This document shows positions 47,796 through 53,956 of a stretch of DNA of 53,956 bases, in pieces. The translations under genes and the position numbers were made by a program. The notes beneath the pieces were generated by a model. It made no database searches. It saw only the letters and a program-made list of their open reading frames with translations, and was not told the DNA's origin. The stretch lies in the NCBI GenBank assembly GCA_902514695.1, contig CABXRR010000004.1, positions 1 through 53,956 on the forward strand, written 5' to 3'. Source of the stretch: an uncultured Pelagibacteraceae bacterium (GTDB lineage: Bacteria; Pseudomonadota; Alphaproteobacteria; Pelagibacterales; Pelagibacteraceae). Position 1 is the first letter of the stretch; each line of letters opens with the position of its first letter.

Positions 47796-47825
47796 TAAAT
47801 ATTTAATTAAATATAAATAGCCCTC

Positions 47826-48317
47826 ATGAAATTATACAGTATTAAAAAATCTAAAATTGATAATAAAGGAAGAGGTCTTTATGCAACAAAAGATATTAAA
47901 GCTGGTACAAAAATTATTAATTACGTTGGTAAAATTATTACAAACAAGCAAGTAGATGAGTCAGATAAATTCGATAATAAAAAACCAATATATTTATTCA
48001 CTCTAAATAAAAGATACACTTTGGATGGAGATTTCTCATGGAATACAGCTGGATTAATAAATCACTCCTGCGATAATAATTGTGATTATGAGGGAAAAGG
48101 TCTTAAAATTTGGGTTACTGCAATAAAAGATATAAAAAAAGGTGAAGAATTTACATGTGATTACGGGTTTGGTTACGATGAAGATTATAAACAATTTCCA
48201 TGTAAATGCCGGTCAAAAAACTGCTGTGGTTATATTGTAAGAGCTGAATCGAGATGGAGAATTAATAAAAGGTACTCAATGTCAAATAAAAAAAAACTAG
48301 TAAATAACTCTCGCTAA
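47826..48317 (+). CDS. SET-domain protein (putative lysine methyltransferase) with post-SET cysteines
   Basis: KGRGLYATKDIKAGTKIINYVG, LINHSCDNNCDYE, IKKGEEFTCDYGFGYDEDYKQFPCKCRSKNCCGYI. Confidence 0.93.
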   Translation: MKLYSIKKSKIDNKGRGLYATKDIKAGTKIINYVGKIITNKQVDESDKFDNKKPIYLFTLNKRYTLDGDFSWNTAGLINHSCDNNCDYEGKGLKIWVTAIKDIKKGEEFTCDYGFGYDEDYKQFPCKCRSKNCCGYIVRAESRWRINKRYSMSNKKKLVNNSR

Positions 48318-49037
48318 ATAAAGTCCTTCAGGTGGTGCTGGTGGTGCACACAAAATTCTTTTTTTTGAATTCATTATGAAAATAAATTTTTTTAAAGTCC
48401 ATTTTTTTTCTCCCACATATTTTAAACATCCTACCATTGACCTAACTTGTTGTTGTAAAAAAGATTGCGATTGAAATTCTATCTCTATTTTACTATTCTT
48501 AGATCTTATTTTAACAGATTTCATTGTCTTTATCGGACTTTTTGCTCTACAACTAGAAGCTCTAAAAGTAGAAAAATCATTTGTACCTTCTAATTTTTTT
48601 GCTGCCTTTTTCATAATTTTTAAATCAAGATTTTTTATTATATGCCATCCTCTATTTTTATATAAGACCGGTCCACTTAAACGATTAAAAATAACATATC
48701 TATATATTCGCATCTTTGCAGAAAATCTTGCATGAAAATCTTTGTGTCTTTTCTTAATTTTGAGAACTGTAACTAATTCTTTATTTAAAAAAAAATTCAA
48801 AGATTTTAAAAATTTATCTAAATTTACTATTTTATTTGTACAATCAAAATGTGCAGAATGTTCAATAGCATGGACTCCTTTATCTAACCTGCCAGCTCCA
48901 AACACAATAATTTTTTCTTTCAATAGTTTCGAAATTTTATCTTCAATAAGCCCTTGGATAGTTTTACCTTTTGTTTGAACTTGCCAACCTCTAAAATTAG
49001 TTCCAACATATTCAATTAATATTTGATACCTAAACAT
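48297..49037 (-). CDS. truA: tRNA pseudouridine synthase A
   Basis: IEYVGTNFRGWQVQTKGKTIQGLIE, FGAGRLDKGVHAIEHSAHFD, FRASSCRAKSPIKTM, APPAPPEGLYLARVIY. Confidence 0.95.
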   Translation of the reverse strand: MFRYQILIEYVGTNFRGWQVQTKGKTIQGLIEDKISKLLKEKIIVFGAGRLDKGVHAIEHSAHFDCTNKIVNLDKFLKSLNFFLNKELVTVLKIKKRHKDFHARFSAKMRIYRYVIFNRLSGPVLYKNRGWHIIKNLDLKIMKKAAKKLEGTNDFSTFRASSCRAKSPIKTMKSVKIRSKNSKIEIEFQSQSFLQQQVRSMVGCLKYVGEKKWTLKKFIFIMNSKKRILCAPPAPPEGLYLARVIY

Positions 49038-49962
49038 TAGATATTATTGAACCTTTTCTAATTTGGGACCCAAGCATGAACTCTCCAACTTTTTGTACTT
49101 TTTTTCCTTCTCTTTGAATTTCAAGAATCTTGATAGATTTTTTATTAGCACATGCTATTTCAAGACTGTCTGTTATAACTTCACCACTTTCACCAATGCC
49201 ATTAGCAATTTCAGCTTTTAAAATTTTATATCTCTCACCTTTAAAATTAAAAAAAGCTCCTGGAGACGAATACAAACCGTTTATTTTTCCAATGATTTTT
49301 GAAGCATCATCATTCCAATCAATTTGTCCCTCACTTTTAAGAATTTTTTTTGCGTAAGTAGCTTTCGAATGATCTTGCTCAGTAAACTCTGATTTTCCAT
49401 CCAAAATATCATCCACGCAATCTAAAATTTTATCAGCTGCTAAGAGTGATAGTTTTTCTGAGACCTCCGTTGCATTAAGTTTTTGATCAAGTTTTATCTT
49501 ATATATTTTACTTATAGGTCCACTATCTAATTCTTCATTAATTTTCATTATACTTATCCCAGTTTCTTCATCTAAATTCATTATCGATCTTTGAATAGGT
49601 GCTGCACCTCTCCATTTCGGAAGTATTGAGGCATGAATATTGATAAAACCTTTTTTAGTTAAGCTTAAAAATTTCTTTGGAATTATTTGTCCATAAGCAA
49701 CAACAATTGCAAGATCAGCATCTATTTTTTTTATAAAATCATATTCTTCATTATTGTTGTTCAAATTTTCTGGAGATCTAAAATCTATATTTAAAGTTTC
49801 TGAAATACCTTGAATAGGAGATTTGTTAATTTTCTGACCTCGATGAGATTTTTGAGGAGGCTGAGTATATATAACTGATATTGGATAACCATTTTGATAT
49901 AAAGATTTCAGGATTGGTACAGCAAAAATAGGTGTACCCATAAAAATAATTTTTTTTGGCAT
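49030..49962 (-). CDS. fmt: Methionyl-tRNA formyltransferase
   Basis: IIFMGTPIFAVPILKSL, VVAYGQIIPKKFLSLTKKGFINIHASILPKWRGAAPIQRSI. Confidence 0.96.
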   Translation of the reverse strand: MPKKIIFMGTPIFAVPILKSLYQNGYPISVIYTQPPQKSHRGQKINKSPIQGISETLNIDFRSPENLNNNNEEYDFIKKIDADLAIVVAYGQIIPKKFLSLTKKGFINIHASILPKWRGAAPIQRSIMNLDEETGISIMKINEELDSGPISKIYKIKLDQKLNATEVSEKLSLLAADKILDCVDDILDGKSEFTEQDHSKATYAKKILKSEGQIDWNDDASKIIGKINGLYSSPGAFFNFKGERYKILKAEIANGIGESGEVITDSLEIACANKKSIKILEIQREGKKVQKVGEFMLGSQIRKGSIISNV

Positions 49963-49965
49963 TTT

Positions 49966-50490
49966 TTAAACCAATATTCTATCAGGGTTTTTTTTTGATT
50001 TTGAAATTCTTTTAATAATTATGTCTTTTTTCAGTTTTGATAAATGGTCAATTATCAATTTCCCATCTAAATGATTTATTTCATGCTGGAGACAAGTTGA
50101 TAACAGACCATCACACTTTAAGTTTCTTTTTTTTCCATCGATATCAATATATTCTACTTCACAAATTTTCGGTCTTTCAATTTCTATAAAAGTCTCAGGA
50201 ATTGATAAACATCCTTCTTCATAAATTGAAGTTTCATCACTTACTTTTTTAATAGTAGGATTTATAAAACTTAAAGGATTATTTTTTTCATCTTTCGTAG
50301 ATACATCAATAACTAAAATTCTTTTAAGAATTCCCACCTGTACTGCAGCTAGACCAATACCCTTTGAATTGTACATAGTTTCAAATAAGTCATTTATAAG
50401 TTTTTTTTCATTAGTACTAACTTTCTCAATTGGTTCTGAGATTTTTTTTAGCATTTCATTTGGTACAGTGATGATATCTTTAATGCTCAT
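49966..50490 (-). CDS. def: Peptide deformylase
   Basis: GIGLAAVQVGILKRILVIDV, EEGCLSIPE, CLQHEINHLDGKLIIDHLS. Confidence 0.97.
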   Translation of the reverse strand: MSIKDIITVPNEMLKKISEPIEKVSTNEKKLINDLFETMYNSKGIGLAAVQVGILKRILVIDVSTKDEKNNPLSFINPTIKKVSDETSIYEEGCLSIPETFIEIERPKICEVEYIDIDGKKRNLKCDGLLSTCLQHEINHLDGKLIIDHLSKLKKDIIIKRISKSKKNPDRILV

Positions 50491-50513
50491 ATAAATAATA
50501 GATAAACTAATTT

Positions 50514-52283
50514 CTAAACTTTTAAAGGTAGAACTTTAAGTAATATTTTATTTCTCAATTGATCTATGTTTAATTGATTTAGTGTTCTTATTATGAAATA
50601 AATAGTATCTTCGTCAATTCTCTCTAATTTATCTTGTCCAATAACCTCTGCAATTCTCAATAGGACTAGACCTTTTTCATCATTATTAATCATTACCTGA
50701 ATATCTGAGGGTATTTCAGAGTCATCAGATTGATATAAATCATCATATTTTTTAGAAATTTTAATACCATCAAATTTTAATGATTCTAAAAATATTTGAT
50801 CCTTTTTAGAAAAAAAATATTTTTTGTTTTTCTTTATCTTTTTGAGAAAATTATTTACATCTTTTTCAATTTTAGATTTTGAAAAATCTCCATTAAAATA
50901 ATTAATGAGTTTTGATTGATGTAGCACATCTTTATTAAATTTTTTCTCAGAATTATCATTTTCCTTAATTTCTATATTCGTGTAGTAAAAACTCGTCAGA
51001 TTATCAGGAACTTCAGTAGGATTAATTTGTTCCAGAAATTTTTTTAATTCAATATCAAAAGCATTTTCTAGGTTATCATTTTTAAAGGAGTCTTTTAATA
51101 ATTTTAATAATTTGAGTTTTTCAACTAATTCTGATTCGAGAAGTATCTTTTGATAAATTAAAGCTCTTCCCTCAATATTAGATAATGTTTTATAAGACTG
51201 TTTTACATTCAAGAGCTGATTTATATTAAATTGAAAACGTTTATATATTTCAAGTAAGTCTTTTTCAGGATAATTTTTATCATTTGTAGCCTTTTCTAAA
51301 GTTGAAATTTTATTTAACTCTGAAATCTCAATTAATTCAAATGACTTTAATAAGCCAGAAGAAGAAAGATATTTCCAAATTATTTTTTTCGTGGAATCTT
51401 TTGGCTCATAAACAAAATTAGGATCTGATTGATGTGCTAAATAAAAATCAAAAATAGATTTTTCTGATATTGTATTATCTATTTCAGATGTATATCCCAA
51501 TAAATAATTAATTTTTTTTTCAAAATATTTGTTACTAAAACCCAATTCTTTTTTTAGATCAAAGATAAGTTGTGCTTCTTCTTTTTTACCTAAATATATC
51601 AAACAATAAATATTAAACTTAGACAGATATTCATTGTTAAATGATTCTAAATTTTGAGAGAGAATTTCACATGCTTTTTCAATATTTGTTTCAGACAAAT
51701 ATTGGTCAACTAAATATTTAGTCAAATTTGGTTGTAAATTAAACATTTGATTTTTAATTAAATATTCTTCAATTAAATCTAAATCTGAATTTTTTATTAA
51801 CCAATTAGATTTAAAATTTAAAAATTCTTTTTCAGAAATATTTTTTGTTGGATTTTGTGCATTTGTTAATAAAGCAATTTTAATTATTTCAGTTGAGTCT
51901 TTTGAAAGTTTTATTTTATCTAATTTTAAAAAGATATTTTTGATTTGATCTCCATCAGAATTTGACCACATATCTATATCTAAATCATAGTTTTGTGGAT
52001 CATATAAACCATATATTTTTATTTCTTTTGAATTTAAATTTTCATCTGAGGTAACTAAAATATCATTTTTTTGTTTTTGCATATTAAAAATTTCAAATTC
52101 ATTTTTTGAATTAATTTCAATATCTTCTTGAGAAGATTGTGATACTGATGAGTTACTCTCTGAACTTTTTTTTTCAATATTCCAAATATCTACAGGCTGA
52201 TCTTCTGCATAAGCTAAAGATGTAAAAAAAACGATAAATATTAAAAAAAGATTTTTTTTATTTAACGATTTTAAAATTTTCAT
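50514..52283 (-). CDS. Uncharacterised 589-aa predicted secreted/periplasmic protein
   Basis: Sec-type signal peptide MKILKSLNKKNLFLIFIVFFTSLAYAEDQ; alpha-helical Asn/Lys/Glu-rich remainder; no recognised domain. Confidence 0.75.
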   Translation of the reverse strand: MKILKSLNKKNLFLIFIVFFTSLAYAEDQPVDIWNIEKKSSESNSSVSQSSQEDIEINSKNEFEIFNMQKQKNDILVTSDENLNSKEIKIYGLYDPQNYDLDIDMWSNSDGDQIKNIFLKLDKIKLSKDSTEIIKIALLTNAQNPTKNISEKEFLNFKSNWLIKNSDLDLIEEYLIKNQMFNLQPNLTKYLVDQYLSETNIEKACEILSQNLESFNNEYLSKFNIYCLIYLGKKEEAQLIFDLKKELGFSNKYFEKKINYLLGYTSEIDNTISEKSIFDFYLAHQSDPNFVYEPKDSTKKIIWKYLSSSGLLKSFELIEISELNKISTLEKATNDKNYPEKDLLEIYKRFQFNINQLLNVKQSYKTLSNIEGRALIYQKILLESELVEKLKLLKLLKDSFKNDNLENAFDIELKKFLEQINPTEVPDNLTSFYYTNIEIKENDNSEKKFNKDVLHQSKLINYFNGDFSKSKIEKDVNNFLKKIKKNKKYFFSKKDQIFLESLKFDGIKISKKYDDLYQSDDSEIPSDIQVMINNDEKGLVLLRIAEVIGQDKLERIDEDTIYFIIRTLNQLNIDQLRNKILLKVLPLKV

Positions 52284-52437
52284 TAGGAATTATTTTTTCT
52301 ATTTCTTTTTTTGGAGCTGGAAAATCTATTTTATTTAATAAAAAAACAATTACTATTATTGCTACTAAAGCCAAAGTTAATTTAACTATTAACCCAAGAA
52401 TATTAGTTCTCAAACTTGTTTTTTTTATAAATTGCAT
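52258..52437 (-). CDS. Candidate 59-aa single-TM protein overlapping the 589-aa ORF
   Basis: MQFIKKTSLRTNILGLIVKLTLALVAIIVIVFLLNKIDFPAPKKEIEKIIPNENFKIVK; overlaps the downstream ORF by 26 nt; just below the ORF-track cutoff. Confidence 0.6.
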   Translation of the reverse strand: MQFIKKTSLRTNILGLIVKLTLALVAIIVIVFLLNKIDFPAPKKEIEKIIPNENFKIVK

Positions 52438-52494
52438 ATAACTTTAGTTATTTTCAAATTAAGACATATTTGTGTTTTTTCAATACAGAAAATT

Positions 52495-53007
52495 ATGAAA
52501 TCAAAAGGAAATATTGTTTTTTTAGGAATGATGGGCTCAGGAAAGACCTCGATTGGTTCATTAGTTTCGAAAAAATTTAAAATGGATTTTTATGATACTG
52601 ATCAATTGATAGAAAAAAAACTTAACACCAAAATATCAAAAATATTCCAAGAAAAAGGTGAAAAGTTTTTCAGAAACTTAGAGGAGAAAATAACATTACA
52701 AATATTAAAAAATAGAAATATAGTTATTGCTCTGGGAGGTGGAACGTTTTTAAATAAAAAAATTAGAAGTGAAATTCTTAAAAATCATGACTCCATTTGG
52801 TTAGATTGGGAGACAGAGACCCTTTTAAAAAGAATCAAAAATAACCCCAAAAGACCAATTGCATTTAATTCAACCAATACAGAATTAATAAATCTAATTA
52901 AAAAACGCGCTAACATCTATTCAAAGGCATTATATAATATTAACTGTAACAATCTTACAAAAAAACAGATTGTTGATAAAGTTGTAAAAATTTATGAAAC
53001 CAATTAA
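52495..53007 (+). CDS. aroK: Shikimate kinase
   Basis: IVFLGMMGSGKTSIGSLVSKKF, FYDTDQLIEKK, FRNLEEKITLQIL, ALGGGTFLN. Start moved to 52495. Confidence 0.94.
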   Translation: MKSKGNIVFLGMMGSGKTSIGSLVSKKFKMDFYDTDQLIEKKLNTKISKIFQEKGEKFFRNLEEKITLQILKNRNIVIALGGGTFLNKKIRSEILKNHDSIWLDWETETLLKRIKNNPKRPIAFNSTNTELINLIKKRANIYSKALYNINCNNLTKKQIVDKVVKIYETN

Positions 53008-53956
53008 ATTAAAAGTCAATACAAGTAAAGACAGTTATCCAATTATAATTGGGGCAAAACTTTTTTCTCAATTTTCAAAACTAATTAATCAAAATTTAAT
53101 GAAATTTAAAAAATGCTTGTTAGTTATAGACAAAAATGTTCCTAAAAAAAAAATTACTCAAATTAAAAAGGCTTTAAAAAATAAAAAGATATTTATTCAA
53201 TTAATTGAAGCTAACGAAAAAAATAAAAATCAAAAAAATTTAGATTTAATAATAAAAACTTTATTAGAGAAAAATTTTTCTCGACAAGATTGTTTAATTT
53301 CTATTGGTGGTGGTATTACAGGAGATGTAAGTGGGTTTGCTGCAAGTATATTTAAAAGAGGACTGCAATTTATAAATATTCCCACAACTTTATTATCTCA
53401 AGTCGATTCATCTATTGGAGGAAAAACTGGAATTAATACTAATTACGGCAAAAATCTTATAGGAAACTTTTATCAGCCAAAATTAGTTATAAGTGATATT
53501 GACTTTTTAAAATCTCTTCCAAGGAGAGAAATTATTTGTGGTTATGCAGAAATTTTAAAACACTCATTAATCTCAAATAAAAAACTATATCAATTTTTAA
53601 ACAGTAATATTTTAAAAATTTTAGATTTAAAATCTCCTTTTATTGAAAAAGCAATATATGAAAGTTGTAAAATTAAAAAAATGATAGTCGAAAAAGATGA
53701 AAAAGAAAATAATTTGAGAAAAGTTTTAAACTTTGGTCATACTTTTGCTCATGCCTACGAAGCTTCTTTAGGTTATTCAAAAAAATTGAATCATGGAGAA
53801 GCGGTTCTTTTGGGAATTTATTCAGCCATTAATTTTAGTTTAAATAATAATTATTTAAATCAAAGAGATTATAATCTTATTGCTAAACATATTATAAATT
53901 CAAAACTTCCTTATAATATAAAAAATTATTTCAAAAAAAACGATCTTAAAAAAATC
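52994..53956 (+). CDS. aroB: 3-dehydroquinate synthase, C-terminus cut by window edge
   Basis: Own translation MKPIKLKVNTSKDSYPIIIGAK...SIGGGITGDVSGFAASIFKRGLQFINIPTTLLSQVDSSIGGKTGINTNYGKNLIG...LNFGHTFAHAYE; overlaps aroK by 14 nt. Confidence 0.96.
   Translation, partial: MKPIKLKVNTSKDSYPIIIGAKLFSQFSKLINQNLMKFKKCLLVIDKNVPKKKITQIKKALKNKKIFIQLIEANEKNKNQKNLDLIIKTLLEKNFSRQDCLISIGGGITGDVSGFAASIFKRGLQFINIPTTLLSQVDSSIGGKTGINTNYGKNLIGNFYQPKLVISDIDFLKSLPRREIICGYAEILKHSLISNKKLYQFLNSNILKILDLKSPFIEKAIYESCKIKKMIVEKDEKENNLRKVLNFGHTFAHAYEASLGYSKKLNHGEAVLLGIYSAINFSLNNNYLNQRDYNLIAKHIINSKLPYNIKNYFKKNDLKKI

Noticed and set aside
47799-47814. 16-bp palindrome ATATTTAATTAAATAT between HDAC and SET genes
   Set aside because: Pure A/T palindrome; expected fairly often by chance at this base composition, no further support.
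1-53956. Numerous A/T homopolymer runs that look like frameshift or terminator tracts
   Set aside because: Background property of this AT-rich genome; only the dnaX run has a position and immediate stop that make it noteworthy.
1-53956. CRISPR arrays, insertion sequences, prophage or toxin-antitoxin loci
   Set aside because: No spaced direct repeats, transposase/integrase motifs or TA-like gene pairs seen on reading; the region is core chromosome.

Overview
This 54 kb, very AT-rich and tightly packed window looks like chromosomal core DNA from a streamlined alphaproteobacterium. Gene content and gene order fit the SAR11/Pelagibacterales type; that assignment is inference, not a database result. 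I saw no mobile element, prophage, CRISPR array or rRNA operon. Most of the window is housekeeping operons: argJ|secA, accA|glcB, SRP RNA-dnaX-ybaB-recR, pheA-kdsB, cycM, argD-argF, gcrA, rnd-kdsD-lptC-lptB-aroA-cmk-rpsA-ihfB-pyrF-trpFBA-accD-folC, trxA, sbcB/PD-(D/E)XK/rmuC, hisG-hisZ-hisS-tRNAHis, cspA-tRNAPhe-infA-hisD-DUF2948-murA-dcd, tRNAThr, rpmH-rnpA-yidD-yidC-argB-HAD-dapD-dapE-HDAC-SET, truA-fmt-def and aroK-aroB. The most interesting signals are: (1) TrpB and TrpA with several changes at normally near-invariant active-site positions; (2) a histone-deacetylase-family gene next to a SET-domain lysine methyltransferase gene; (3) tRNA-His whose encoded CCA end lies 5 nt from the hisS AUG, and which lacks the canonical G-1/C73 identity elements; (4) a tRNA-Thr(GGU) whose only non-canonical tertiary pair is T54:A58 replaced by G54/G58; (5) an A8 slippery run in dnaX exactly at the end of domain III, followed by an immediate -1 frame stop; (6) an rmuC / MGME1-like nuclease / exonuclease I cluster; (7) AccA with a C-terminal transmembrane tail; (8) several short coupled or overlapping ORFs below the ORF-track cutoff.
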